Shown: piece after piece, positions 44,568-53,833 of the stretch | Position numbering within the stretch: the stretch's first letter is position 1 | Layout: each line of letters begins with the position of its first letter | Notes under the pieces: model-generated | What the model was told of the DNA's origin: nothing | The model's input: the letters and a program-made list of their open reading frames with translations, nothing else | The model's database searches: none | Translations under genes and position numbers: made by a program | NCBI GenBank assembly: GCA_964631865.1 | Contig: CAZWAK010000024.1 | Span: forward strand, 1-64,000 | Direction of reading: 5' to 3' | From: JAFDVL01 sp964631865 | GTDB taxonomy: Bacteria > Acidobacteriota > Blastocatellia > RBC074 | Length of the DNA: 64,000 bases

Positions 44568-46023
44568 TGTTGATGCGAACCGTATTCGCCGCCACGCCAT
44601 CCAGGTTCAACGTCACATCCACATCACCTTTGCCGATCAAGCTGCGCGGAATGAGCGCATTGATTTGATCTACGCCGAGAAAACAACATTGCGCTCCGGT
44701 GTATTCAACCGGCGCTTCGACCCCACCCATCGTGACTTTCACACTCGTCAGGTTTTTGCGAAAACGCACGCCGGACGTGTAGAGCACCAAATAGACGCGG
44801 TCTGTTTCCGGCCCCAGATCAATCGGCACAGCGACGAATTTGTTTTGCGCGGCGTCGAACCGAAACGTGGCATCGAACGTGGAGATTTCCCCGCGCACGC
44901 GCTGCGTCGAAGCGGCAGCAAGTCCCTGACCGTCGGAGGTGGCCGTAAAGACACCGGGCGCGGTCGTCGTGATTCGGACGTTTTCGTAGAGGGTTTTTCC
45001 ACTGGCAGTGCGAATGTTGATTGCTCCCGGGCCAACGGCGGTGTTGGGTGGAATTTGATAATTCACCTGACCTCTGGTCACCGCGTATAACCGCGCTGCT
45101 CGCCCTGTTCGTTGGCTGTCGAAAACCGTAACCGACACGCCGCCTAACGAAGTCGGGAGCGGCTGGGTAGTTGCAACTACTGTATCGTTCGCAATGTCCG
45201 TCCCAAACGCGGCCACGATGGATTCGGGAGCGAGCACGGGGCGACTATAATTTGTGGCAGTCACATTAGCCACGACTCCGCCATTGAGTTGTGGCGTCGC
45301 ATACCACTTCAGCATTTTCCACAGAATAATCAGGCTATCGTCAAAGCTGTCCTGGCGGATGACCCGAAAAACGACCAGACAATCGGAACCTTCATAATTT
45401 ATCGAACGCAGGGCGTAGGTCGTGTTCAGTGTGGCAAGAAGGCGATTGCGATAAGTGAAGCCATCGGCTTGAAATCCGGCGGAGGCTCGTTGCTGCTGCG
45501 TGCGCGCGTCCGGCTCATTCAACGGCGTGGTGAAGTCCGCAAGAGCTTTCACACCGGGCGTGTCCAGCTTAAGGGAATCCAGCGGCGCATTATTGAGCGA
45601 GGTCAGAAAGCCAAAATTTGCGCCCGCAAAGCCCACGCTAAATTGCCCCAGTTGTAGTTCTAAATCTGACCCATAACCATAGGCATGAATTTGCTGCGGG
45701 AAGTAGTAATACGCGCCCGCGCCGCGCGTCAGCAAAATATCGTCATATTTGCCGCGCGGCAAAATGCGCATCACGTTTGTTTCCGGTTGCGCGAGCGCGG
45801 CGACATAATCTTCCGTCGCGGGCCGAAGAAATTGCACTTCTTTCTGGGCAAACTGTGCCTGCAACGCAATGATCTGCAAGGGATCGCTCGTGACTTTGAG
45901 TTGTTCGCGTAACGCAATCATCTCCTGCAACAGTTGCGCGCGATCTTGCGCAACAGCGGAAAGGGAACTGAAAACCGTGAAGCTGAGTAGCAAAAGCCAA
46001 GTGGCGCGCTGAGTTTTACGCAT
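44560..46023 (-). CDS. Secreted TIGR03437-domain protein
   Basis: The 487-residue protein has a signal peptide (MRKTQRATWLLLLSFTVFSS), a coiled-coil-like segment (ALREQLKVTSDPLQ), an uncharacterised middle domain and a C-terminal TIGR03437 domain (YSRPVLAPESIVAAFGTDIA, TRGQVNYQIPPNTAVGPG, GVDQINALIPRSLIGKG). The C-terminal domain is shared with the matrixin at 27940. GGAGG lies nine bases before ATG 46023. The function is unknown. Confidence 0.82.
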   Translation of the reverse strand: MRKTQRATWLLLLSFTVFSSLSAVAQDRAQLLQEMIALREQLKVTSDPLQIIALQAQFAQKEVQFLRPATEDYVAALAQPETNVMRILPRGKYDDILLTRGAGAYYYFPQQIHAYGYGSDLELQLGQFSVGFAGANFGFLTSLNNAPLDSLKLDTPGVKALADFTTPLNEPDARTQQQRASAGFQADGFTYRNRLLATLNTTYALRSINYEGSDCLVVFRVIRQDSFDDSLIILWKMLKWYATPQLNGGVVANVTATNYSRPVLAPESIVAAFGTDIANDTVVATTQPLPTSLGGVSVTVFDSQRTGRAARLYAVTRGQVNYQIPPNTAVGPGAINIRTASGKTLYENVRITTTAPGVFTATSDGQGLAAASTQRVRGEISTFDATFRFDAAQNKFVAVPIDLGPETDRVYLVLYTSGVRFRKNLTSVKVTMGGVEAPVEYTGAQCCFLGVDQINALIPRSLIGKGDVDVTLNLDGVAANTVRINIK

Positions 46024-46193
46024 GCCAAACCTCCGTTCGAATTGGGGACTGAAAGCCGGAATCCGGGCGCATTCTACGCCGCTTCGCACAGATTCTCCAA
46101 GCCGTTGGGACAGATTTGGCAAAGCTTTCAGACTGCGGTACGATGACCCATCATTCACCGAATTCGTCCATCATCTTGCGAAAGGAAATCACC

Positions 46194-47354
46194 ATGTCAG
46201 AACCCATCATCAACGCACTTACGACTCTCACAGAAGAAGAACAACTCTTTGCCAACAGCGTCCGCGAATTTGCCGAAGCGGAAATCAAACCGTACGTCCG
46301 CGAAATGGACGCCGCAGGCAAAATGCGCCCCGAAATCATCAGCAAAGCGTTTGAGCTTGGACTGATGGGCATTGAAGTTCCCGACGAATACGGCGGCTCC
46401 GGCGGCACGTTTTTTATGGCCTGCATTGCGATTGAAGAACTCGCGCGCGTGGACGCTTCCGTCAGCGTTTGCGTGGATGTTAACAACACGCTCGTCGCCA
46501 ATGCGTTTTTGAATTACGGCACGGAAGAGCAACGCAAAAAATATCTGCATAAGCTCAGCACAAGCACCGTCGGCGCGTATGCCTTGAGCGAAGCCGCCTC
46601 CGGCTCCGACGCCTTCGCGCTGCAAACCAAAGCCGAAGATAAAGGCGATCATTATGTGCTGAACGGGCGCAAGCTGTGGATCACGAACGGCAACGAAGCA
46701 GGCATTTTTATTGTGTTTGCGACGCTCGATCCGAGCAAAGGCTACAAAGGCATCACCGCCTTCATCGTCGAAAAAGACTTCCCTGGATTTTCGGTCGGAC
46801 ACAAAGAAGACAAGCTCGGCATCCGCGCTTCTTCGACAACCGAATTGATTCTGGAAGATTGCCGCGTGCCGAAAGATTGCGTGCTCGGCGAAGTTGGCAA
46901 GGGCTACAAGATTGCGATTGAGACGCTGAACGAAGGCCGCATTGGCATCGGCGCGCAAATGATCGGCATTGCGCGCGGAGCCTACGAATACGCGCTGGCG
47001 TACACGAAAGAGCGCAAGCAATTCGGACAGGCGCTGAGCGAATTTCAGGGCGTGCAATTTCAACTCGCGGAAATGGCCGTCAAAGTCGAAGCCGCGCGCC
47101 TGATGGTCTACAACGCTGCGCGCTTGAAAGACGCGAAGAAGCCGTTCATCAAAGAAGCCGCAATGGCGAAATTGTTTTCGTCGGAAGTCGCGGAAGAAGT
47201 TTCTTCGCTTGCGGTGAATTTGTACGGCGGCTATGGCTATGTGAAAGATTATCCGGTCGAGAAATACTACCGCGATTGCAAGATCGGACAGATTTACGAA
47301 GGCACGTCGAATATGCAAAAACAGACGATTGCTAAATTGGTTTTGGCAGAATAA
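46194..47354 (+). CDS. Acyl-CoA dehydrogenase
   Basis: The 386-residue flavoenzyme has AYALSEAASGSDAFALQTKA, WITNGNEAGIFIVFA, the family signature and the catalytic region KIGQIYEGTSNMQKQ (Glu in IYEGT). Such enzymes oxidise acyl-CoA to enoyl-CoA and pass electrons to ETF. The chain-length preference cannot be read. AAAGGA lies nine bases before ATG 46194. The stop is 28 bases from the methyltransferase start. Confidence 0.93.
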   Translation: MSEPIINALTTLTEEEQLFANSVREFAEAEIKPYVREMDAAGKMRPEIISKAFELGLMGIEVPDEYGGSGGTFFMACIAIEELARVDASVSVCVDVNNTLVANAFLNYGTEEQRKKYLHKLSTSTVGAYALSEAASGSDAFALQTKAEDKGDHYVLNGRKLWITNGNEAGIFIVFATLDPSKGYKGITAFIVEKDFPGFSVGHKEDKLGIRASSTTELILEDCRVPKDCVLGEVGKGYKIAIETLNEGRIGIGAQMIGIARGAYEYALAYTKERKQFGQALSEFQGVQFQLAEMAVKVEAARLMVYNAARLKDAKKPFIKEAAMAKLFSSEVAEEVSSLAVNLYGGYGYVKDYPVEKYYRDCKIGQIYEGTSNMQKQTIAKLVLAE

Positions 47355-47382
47355 TGAAGGTTTGATTTTGAGGAAAACAAAT

Positions 47383-48750
47383 ATGATAGGCCCCGCGCAA
47401 ACTCTGTTGTTTGATCTCAGGGAAGTAACTCCCCCACAGCAAGAAGCCGCTGAAGTAAAAGAATGGGGGACTTTCAAAGATAGCTTGAAAGCCCCGATTC
47501 ATAGTTGGTTTACCTATCCGGCAGGGTTTTCATATAAAGCTGTAGAATCAAGCTTGAAGGAAAATCGAATCACTGCCGGAAACACTATTTACGATCCTTT
47601 TATGGGGACGGGTACAACAAATGTAGCCGCGAAGAAGCTGGGAGTGAATTCTTATGGTGTGGAGGCGCATCCTTTCGTCTTTCGAGTTGCGAAAACAAAG
47701 CTGAATTGGGAGGTTAATGGCAGCCACGTTCTGGAAGCGCTCAAAGCAATTACAACTAATGTGCAAAAGCAGAAGCCTCCGGCTGAATCAGATTTGCGGA
47801 GGCAGCTAGAGATAGAATTTCCTGAACTTATTCTCAAGTGCTATGAAGATAGAACGCTCTACGATTTATGGCTCATTCGAGAGGCTATAAAAGAAGGAAA
47901 CTTCGGTTCCGATTTGGAGGATTTTCTTTTCGTCGGATTAACCAACGTGCTGCGCCAGGTTTCAACCGCCGCCACAGGATGGCCATACGTGGCCCCAAAT
48001 AAACAGAAAACTACCTCACTAAATAAAGACGCGCTGTTGGAGTTTTCACGGCAAACGTATCGAATGGTGCAAGATTTGGAAGCGGCAATTAGTCGGGCAA
48101 GTAAAACCTATCAGCAGGCTTTCCATCGCATTTTCAATGGGGATTCGAGGAATACAACGCAGCAAATTCCCGACGAGTGCGCGGATCATGTTTTTACTTC
48201 ACCTCCTTATCTCAACAATTTTGATTATGCTGATCGCACACGATTGGAATTGTATTTTTTTGGTGAAGCCAAGACCTGGGGGGATATTACCAGGCAGGTT
48301 CGTACTAAGTTGATTACTTCAGCGACAACTCAAATCAATCGCGAAGACTCTCGTTACGATCTTTCACGCGAATTGCAACGAGTTGCCCCAGAAGTTTTTG
48401 AATTTCTGGCAGATGCCGTGAACCAATTGGGTATTATCCGACTGAAAAAGGGCGGGAAGAAAAGTTACGATCACTTGGTTTCGGGGTACTTCAATGATGT
48501 ATTTTTAATCTTGAAAGATACATTTCGGGTCTTGAAATCCGGCAAGCAGGCAATTTTTGTGTTAGGGGACTCTGCGCCCTATGGCGTTCATATTCCAACC
48601 GATGAAGTAATCGGGAAAATCGGAGTTGCGATAGGTTTTTCTAACTATCGTGTTGATGTTTTGCGGACTCGTGGTGGTAAGTGGAAAGACAATCCTCAAC
48701 GCCACGACGTGTTACTAAGAGAATCTATTGTCACACTCAATAAAGACTGA
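47383..48750 (+). CDS. Alpha-class DNA methyltransferase (amino-methylating)
   Basis: The 455-residue protein has the SAM motif DPFMGTGTTNVAA (Asp71) followed about 200 residues later by TSPPYLNNFDY (from Thr272), the TSPPY box of amino-group DNA methyltransferases, near N4-cytosine types. The order (SAM motif, target-recognition region, catalytic motif) is alpha-like. It is AT-richer than its neighbours and followed two bases later by an endonuclease candidate, so it forms a restriction-modification pair. The start ATG 47383 has GAGG eight bases upstream. Confidence 0.85.
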   Translation: MIGPAQTLLFDLREVTPPQQEAAEVKEWGTFKDSLKAPIHSWFTYPAGFSYKAVESSLKENRITAGNTIYDPFMGTGTTNVAAKKLGVNSYGVEAHPFVFRVAKTKLNWEVNGSHVLEALKAITTNVQKQKPPAESDLRRQLEIEFPELILKCYEDRTLYDLWLIREAIKEGNFGSDLEDFLFVGLTNVLRQVSTAATGWPYVAPNKQKTTSLNKDALLEFSRQTYRMVQDLEAAISRASKTYQQAFHRIFNGDSRNTTQQIPDECADHVFTSPPYLNNFDYADRTRLELYFFGEAKTWGDITRQVRTKLITSATTQINREDSRYDLSRELQRVAPEVFEFLADAVNQLGIIRLKKGGKKSYDHLVSGYFNDVFLILKDTFRVLKSGKQAIFVLGDSAPYGVHIPTDEVIGKIGVAIGFSNYRVDVLRTRGGKWKDNPQRHDVLLRESIVTLNKD

Positions 48751-48751
48751 C

Positions 48752-49567
48752 ATGAGCCAAAATATCCAGAATCCCGGTAGCGCTATTGGCGAGGCTATCG
48801 GGGCTGAAATGGAAAAAGCATTGAATGGTTTTCTGACGGAGTTGGTGGAAGGGCGTGGCCATCATTTCCTCAGTAAAAGCCCGCTCACAAATGCGGCAGG
48901 TAAGCCCAAGAAATTGTTGATGTATGATAAATTTGGCACGGAATACAACATTGATTCAGTGATTGCCAACGAGTCCATGCAGCCTATCGTCCTACTCGAA
49001 TCAAAGTACATTCGTTACAAAAAACATAACCGCGATAAGGGAAGCTGGATTTGTACGGCTCATCCGGCGATTCGGCGTCGCTATGCCAGCATCCGCAGTT
49101 CTATAGCCGTTTTGGCAGGCAGTTGGAGTTCCTCTTCCATCGCCATGATGAAAAGCCATGACATCAACATTTTTCTCATCCCTTTTCGGCGCATCTGTGA
49201 TCTGTTGGCTGACTTTGGAATTAAATTTGACTGGGATGAAAAAGATAGAGAGACCGCCTCTCTTGCTTGGGAAAAATACGCGCCGCTTTTTCCTGACCAG
49301 CGTGCAAGCATCGGAATTGAAATGATAAATTTCATCAAAGCCGATTTGGGTGAATTGGTTTTGAGTATTTTGGACGATCAAGCTGAACGCCAGATTGAAC
49401 GGGTTACACTTGAATTGCATTCAAATCTTGGCGAGGTAAAAACGTACGAATTCCCTGAAGTAGGCGAAGCAATTGGCTTCCTAAATGTAGCGGAATTGAA
49501 GAATGTCTTTATCACAGGTGATTCATTAACGCTCTTTGATCCACCTCCCGAACGGGAGGATGAATAA
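48752..49567 (+). CDS. Candidate type II restriction endonuclease (PD-(D/E)xK)
   Basis: The 271-residue protein has YNIDSVI and LLESKYIRYKK, giving Asp68, Glu83 and Lys85 as a PD-(D/E)xK catalytic core. It sits directly after a DNA methyltransferase gene (stop 48750) and shares its AT-rich composition. No sequence family is recognised. I call it a restriction enzyme from motif and position. The target site is unknown. ATG 48752 is preferred over the upstream in-frame start inside the methyltransferase gene. Confidence 0.7.
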   Translation: MSQNIQNPGSAIGEAIGAEMEKALNGFLTELVEGRGHHFLSKSPLTNAAGKPKKLLMYDKFGTEYNIDSVIANESMQPIVLLESKYIRYKKHNRDKGSWICTAHPAIRRRYASIRSSIAVLAGSWSSSSIAMMKSHDINIFLIPFRRICDLLADFGIKFDWDEKDRETASLAWEKYAPLFPDQRASIGIEMINFIKADLGELVLSILDDQAERQIERVTLELHSNLGEVKTYEFPEVGEAIGFLNVAELKNVFITGDSLTLFDPPPEREDE

Positions 49568-49616
49568 CACGCACCTATTCATCATCAGATCAAATTTCAA
49601 GATAGGAAAAGCAAAC

Positions 49617-52067
49617 GTGAGCAATTGGACGATTTCAACCGCAACGCCGGATTACCTGGCCGGACTCAATGAACCACAACGCGAAGCGGCTTCAACGGCG
49701 GAAGGGCCGCTGCTGATTCTCGCGGGAGCAGGTTCCGGCAAAACGCGCGTCATCACCTATCGCATCGCGCATTTGATTGCGAACTGCAACGTGCGCCCGG
49801 AAAACATCCTCGCCGTCACTTTCACCAACAAAGCCGCAGGCGAAATGAAAGAGCGCGTTGAGAAGCTGTTGACCGAATACTTCAAAGACACACAGCGCAC
49901 CGGCTCGCCGCTGCTTTCAACGTTTCACTCATTGTGTGTGCGGATTCTGCGGCGCGACATCGAGCGGTTAGGACGCGGCTACACGCGGTCGTTCACGATT
50001 TACGACACAGACGATCAGCAAAAAGTCATTCGCAACATCATGAAAGATTTGGGCTACGACGACAAAGCCCAAACGCCGCGCGCTGTGCAAAGCGCGATCA
50101 GCGCCGCGAAAAACAAAGGCGAAGACCCGAAGATGTTTGCTGCGCGCTACGAATTTCAGGACGAACGCAAAGCACGCATTGCCCGTATCTACGCGCGCTA
50201 CGAACAACAACTGCAAAATGCGAACGCCGTAGATTTTGATGACCTGTTGATTCGCACCGTGCAATTGCTGCGACACGATTTGGTCACGCGCGATTCCTAC
50301 CACAACCGCTTTCGTCACGTGATGGTGGACGAGTTTCAGGATACGAACGGCATTCAGTATGAATTGATTCGCTTGATTGTCGAAGGCCGCGCATACAGCA
50401 ATGCGCAATTGCAGGAAGACCATTGGCACAATCGTAGTTTGTGCGTGGTGGGAGACGATCAGCAAAGCATTTACGCCTTCCGTGGCTCCGATTTCAAAAT
50501 CATTCTCGGCTATCAAAAGGACTACAAAAACGCGAAGGTTGTGAAGCTCGAAGAGAATTATCGCTCGACCAAACACATCCTCGACGCCGCGAACAAAGTC
50601 ATTGCGAACAACAAAGACCGCATCGAAAAAACGCTCTACACCAACAGCGGCGAAGGCGCGAAGATTCGCTATTCGCAGGTGTATGACGGCGATGCCGAAG
50701 CGCGCTTTGTTGTCTCCAAAATCGAAGAGCATCAACTACGCGAGCCGAATCTCAAGACAGCGATTTTGTATCGCACGAACGCGCAATCGCGCTTGTTTGA
50801 AGAAGCGTGTCGGCGTGCGGGGCTGCGTTACAACCTTGTCGGCGGCTTCAGTTTCTATGACCGCGCCGAAGTCAAAGATGTGATCGCGTATTTGAAGCTG
50901 GCGATGAATCCGGCGGATTCGATTGCCTTGTCGCGCATCATCAACGTGCCGACGCGCAGCATCGGCAAAACGACGATGGACGAAATCGAACGGCGCGCGG
51001 CGGAGTTGGGCGTGTCGCTGTGGGAAGCGATTGCCTACGTGATTGACAATCAAACGCTGCCCGCGCGTGCAACGACGGCGTTGCAAAGCTTCCGCGACAT
51101 CGTTACGAACCTCGTTTCTAAAACGCAAACCGAACCACTTTCCGAAATCGTCAAAGCCGCTGTGATTGACACGGGCTACGAACGCGCGCTGAAAATGGAA
51201 GGCACGGAAGAAGCCGAAGCGCGCTTGCTGAACCTCGAAGAATTGGTCAACGCAGCGGCGGAAGGCGAAGAACAGGGCGAAGCGTTGCGCGACTTCCTCG
51301 ATCACGCGGCGCTCGTGTCGGACACCGATCAATACAAGGCCGAAGCGCAGGTCACGTTGATGACGATGCACGCGGCGAAAGGTTTGGAATTTCCGCTCGT
51401 GTTCATCGCGGGCTTGGAAGAGAATTTATTTCCGCATTCGCGCGTGCGCGACAGCGCAGCGGAGCTGGAAGAAGAACGGCGGCTGTGTTATGTGGCGATC
51501 ACGCGCGCGGAGAGATTTTTATATTTGACACACGCACTGAAACGGCGTGTGTACGGCGAAGAGTTGCCTGCCGAGCCTTCGCGCTTCCTGATGGAGTTTC
51601 CCATTGAGATTATCGAAGACATCAGCAAAGGCCCCAGTTGGCTGAGCTTTTCATACAAGAATCCAACCGCGAAAGACTGCTCTGACGGCGATCTGCGGTA
51701 CGAATACGACGAGCCGTATCAGCCCAAACGCACGAGCAATTATTCCGGGCGCACGTACAATGACGCCGACAGCGTGCGTGATTTCTTTGCCCGCAAAGGC
51801 AAGCCCGCCGCGCCGCCAACGTATCAACGCCCAACGTCCACTAGCACGCCACGTCTTGTGCCGTCCGCGCCGCATCGCAGCGCCAGCAGTGATTCCAGCA
51901 GCAAATCCGGCTTCACGGTCGGCACGCGCGTGCGCCACGCAAAGTACGGGCAAGGTCTCATCATCCGGCGCGAAGGTGACGGCGATGACGCAAAGTTGAC
52001 GATCAACTTCCCCGGTTTTGGCACGAAAAAAATGATTGCGAAGTTTGCCGGGTTAGAAAAGCTATAA
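49617..52067 (+). CDS. pcrA: UvrD/PcrA superfamily 1 DNA helicase
   Basis: The 816-residue protein has ILAGAGSGKTRVITYR (Walker A), VDEFQDTN (motif II), GDDQQSIYAFRGSD, EENYRSTKHILDAA, TMHAAKGLEFPLVF and CYVAITRAE, and a C-terminal Tudor-like PcrA tail (VGTRVRHAKYGQGLI). PcrA/UvrD unwinds DNA 3'-5' in repair and recombination. GTG 49617 is chosen because AGGA lies upstream and homology begins there; ATG 49560 is an alternative. The last 13 codons are duplicated at 52763 behind the next gene. Confidence 0.93.
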   Translation: MSNWTISTATPDYLAGLNEPQREAASTAEGPLLILAGAGSGKTRVITYRIAHLIANCNVRPENILAVTFTNKAAGEMKERVEKLLTEYFKDTQRTGSPLLSTFHSLCVRILRRDIERLGRGYTRSFTIYDTDDQQKVIRNIMKDLGYDDKAQTPRAVQSAISAAKNKGEDPKMFAARYEFQDERKARIARIYARYEQQLQNANAVDFDDLLIRTVQLLRHDLVTRDSYHNRFRHVMVDEFQDTNGIQYELIRLIVEGRAYSNAQLQEDHWHNRSLCVVGDDQQSIYAFRGSDFKIILGYQKDYKNAKVVKLEENYRSTKHILDAANKVIANNKDRIEKTLYTNSGEGAKIRYSQVYDGDAEARFVVSKIEEHQLREPNLKTAILYRTNAQSRLFEEACRRAGLRYNLVGGFSFYDRAEVKDVIAYLKLAMNPADSIALSRIINVPTRSIGKTTMDEIERRAAELGVSLWEAIAYVIDNQTLPARATTALQSFRDIVTNLVSKTQTEPLSEIVKAAVIDTGYERALKMEGTEEAEARLLNLEELVNAAAEGEEQGEALRDFLDHAALVSDTDQYKAEAQVTLMTMHAAKGLEFPLVFIAGLEENLFPHSRVRDSAAELEEERRLCYVAITRAERFLYLTHALKRRVYGEELPAEPSRFLMEFPIEIIEDISKGPSWLSFSYKNPTAKDCSDGDLRYEYDEPYQPKRTSNYSGRTYNDADSVRDFFARKGKPAAPPTYQRPTSTSTPRLVPSAPHRSASSDSSSKSGFTVGTRVRHAKYGQGLIIRREGDGDDAKLTINFPGFGTKKMIAKFAGLEKL
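52023..52061 (+). repeat. Direct repeat, left copy (3' end of pcrA)
   Basis: 39 bases that encode the last 13 residues before Leu and the stop of PcrA. It matches 52763-52801 at 36 of 39 positions, and positions 52029-52054 are identical. The three differences are all third codon positions in the PcrA reading frame. Confidence 0.9.
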
Positions 52068-52098
52068 AGTCTCTCTACCACATAACCCAGGAATACTC

Positions 52099-52731
52099 AT
52101 GACTACAATTGTTGTCGTTAAGAAAAATGGAAAAGCTTGTATTGGGGCGGACACCCTTACTGGCTGGGGGAGTCTCAAACAGAAAGACGCTTATGTGACC
52201 AACAATTCCAAAATTCTTTGCATCGCCGAAAATTATTTTGGCTTAACAGGCACACTGAGCCATGAACTCGTATTGTCCAGTTATTTCTCTAACCCCAAAC
52301 AGCGGTATTCATTCAAAAACAAGCAAGAGATTTTCGAATCCTGGCGACAACTCCATCAAGTGCTGAAAGAAGACTATCATCTCAATCCACACGATGAGAA
52401 AGACGACCCGTACGAGAGTTCTCAAATTCTCTCACTACTTGCAAATCCTTACGGCATTTTTGGGATTTACCCCATGCGGTCAGTGGTCGAATTTACAAAA
52501 TTCTGGGCGGCTGGCTCAGGAATGGAATATGCGCTGGGGGCGCTGCACTCTAACTATGATCGGTTTGAGAGCGTGGAGGATATTGCGCGCAGCGCCATTG
52601 AAGCTGCCGCAGAGTTTGATGACGGAACAGAGTTGCCAATGACAGTTTATTCCCTTGATTTGACTGGGGCAAAAAAGCTATCAACCCGCCCATCGGCAAT
52701 TAAGCGAAGATCAAAGAGCCGCCGCACGTAA
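52099..52731 (+). CDS. HslV-like Ntn-hydrolase (T1 peptidase type), orphan
   Basis: The 210-residue protein begins MTTIVVVKKNGKACIGADT. If Met is removed, the nucleophile Thr1, the Asp17 and a Lys about 20 residues later (SKILCI) match the HslV/proteasome-beta active site, and GSGMEYALGAL matches the HslV glycine motif. HslV needs the HslU ATPase, but no hslU is near and the central loop differs, so this is a divergent relative with an unknown partner. It lies between the two copies of a pcrA 3'-end repeat, so it was probably inserted. AGGA precedes ATG 52099. Confidence 0.75.
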   Translation: MTTIVVVKKNGKACIGADTLTGWGSLKQKDAYVTNNSKILCIAENYFGLTGTLSHELVLSSYFSNPKQRYSFKNKQEIFESWRQLHQVLKEDYHLNPHDEKDDPYESSQILSLLANPYGIFGIYPMRSVVEFTKFWAAGSGMEYALGALHSNYDRFESVEDIARSAIEAAAEFDDGTELPMTVYSLDLTGAKKLSTRPSAIKRRSKSRRT

Positions 52732-52762
52732 GGGCTTCTCTCTTTGCCGCAGCGGCTATAAC

Positions 52763-52801
52763 ACAAAGAAAATGATTGCGAAGTTTGCCGGGTTGGAAAA
52801 G
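52763..52801 (+). repeat. Direct repeat, right copy (pcrA 3'-end duplicate)
   Basis: The frame reads TKKMIAKFAGLEK then ATT TGA, the PcrA ending with a synonymous codon change at three sites and Ile for the last Leu. It is offset by exactly 740 bases from the left copy and has no other pcrA sequence in front of it. Confidence 0.9.
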
Positions 52802-52819
52802 ATTTGAGCGGTGTTGTTC

Positions 52820-53563
52820 TCAGCCCAGCAAGCCGTGCAACAGCAGATGTGTCAGGTAAAACGAAGCTACACCTGCGAAGATAAACAGTGAAGCTTTCCA
52901 GCCACCTTCGCGATTGATTTCAGGAATCAAATCCGATGTCGCGATGTACAACGTTGCCCCAGCAGACAAGGGAAGCGCAACAGTCAACGCCCGCTCCACG
53001 AGGACGACACACGCGATGCCCGCGAACGTTGCAATCGCGATCAGCAACGTAGCTTTAAAAGCCGCACCAGCAGATTTCCCCGCGCTCATCATAATCGAAG
53101 CGACCGTGAAGCCTTCAGGAACCTTGTGCAGCAAGACCGCGAGGAACAACAACAACCCCAAACGCAAATTTACCAGCAAGCCGGACGCAATCGTTACGCC
53201 GTCAAAAAAGGCGTGAATCGCCAGCGCGAGCACGGCGGTGATGGCGACGCCGTGCCGGTGCATTTCTTCTGTATGAACTTCTTCGCCGAAGTGAAAATGC
53301 GGCGCAATCGTGTGCTCAAAAAACTGGATGATTAAATATCCGGCCAACAACCAAAGGGCCGCACTGGCTCCCTCCGTTTGCCGAAAGCTTTCGGGGATCA
53401 TTTCCAGCACGACCGCCGCCAACATAAATCCTGCCCCAAACCCCAACAAGTATTTCAATTGCCCGCGATTCGCCCCGCGCGACCGGGCAATCAGCCAGCC
53501 ACCTAACAGGTTGCCAGCCGCCGCCATCAGACCAAAGATGAACAGTTGCAGCGTCGGTGCCAT
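52820..53563 (-). CDS. ZIP-family metal transporter
   Basis: The 247-residue membrane protein has about eight hydrophobic segments, a His-rich loop (FEHTIAPHFHFGEEVHTEEMHRHG) and the ZIP metal-site motifs HAFFDGVTIASG and LLHKVPEGFT. ZIP proteins move zinc, iron or manganese into the cytoplasm. Which metal is not readable. ATG 53563 begins at the first membrane helix. It converges on the HslV-like gene. Confidence 0.9.
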   Translation of the reverse strand: MAPTLQLFIFGLMAAAGNLLGGWLIARSRGANRGQLKYLLGFGAGFMLAAVVLEMIPESFRQTEGASAALWLLAGYLIIQFFEHTIAPHFHFGEEVHTEEMHRHGVAITAVLALAIHAFFDGVTIASGLLVNLRLGLLLFLAVLLHKVPEGFTVASIMMSAGKSAGAAFKATLLIAIATFAGIACVVLVERALTVALPLSAGATLYIATSDLIPEINREGGWKASLFIFAGVASFYLTHLLLHGLLG

Positions 53564-53792
53564 CAGAAAAAGGGGAAACGTTCAGATTTACAAGGATTTG
53601 GCAAGATACAGGGAAGCGGCGGAAATGCCAAGCCTCAGCGGCGGAAAAAGAAGCTGCTGCACAGCCTCGTGGGTTTAACGATTTTTGAAGAAAATTGAGA
53701 CTGGGTATCAGGTTGGCTTTTCCAATTCAATCAATCGTTTACAGCAGTTGAGTTGAGAAAATAATTTAGCTCTAAAATTGTCACAAAATTGC
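53564..53792. other. Spacer upstream of the dcw promoter, nothing recognised
   Basis: About 230 bases with no supported coding frame, between the divergent zip gene and the mraZ promoter. It becomes AT-rich towards the promoter. Confidence 0.5.
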
Positions 53793-53821
53793 TTGACATC
53801 CACTGTTAGCTACACTACACT
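53793..53821 (+). promoter_or_regulatory. Sigma-70 promoter of the dcw cluster
   Basis: TTGACA (53793-53798) and TACACT (53816-53821) are 17 bases apart. Transcription should begin near 53828 and leave a leader of about 190 bases before mraZ. No terminator is seen between mraZ and the window end, so the whole cluster may read from here. Confidence 0.85.
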
Positions 53822-53833
53822 GCGCCAATCCAG

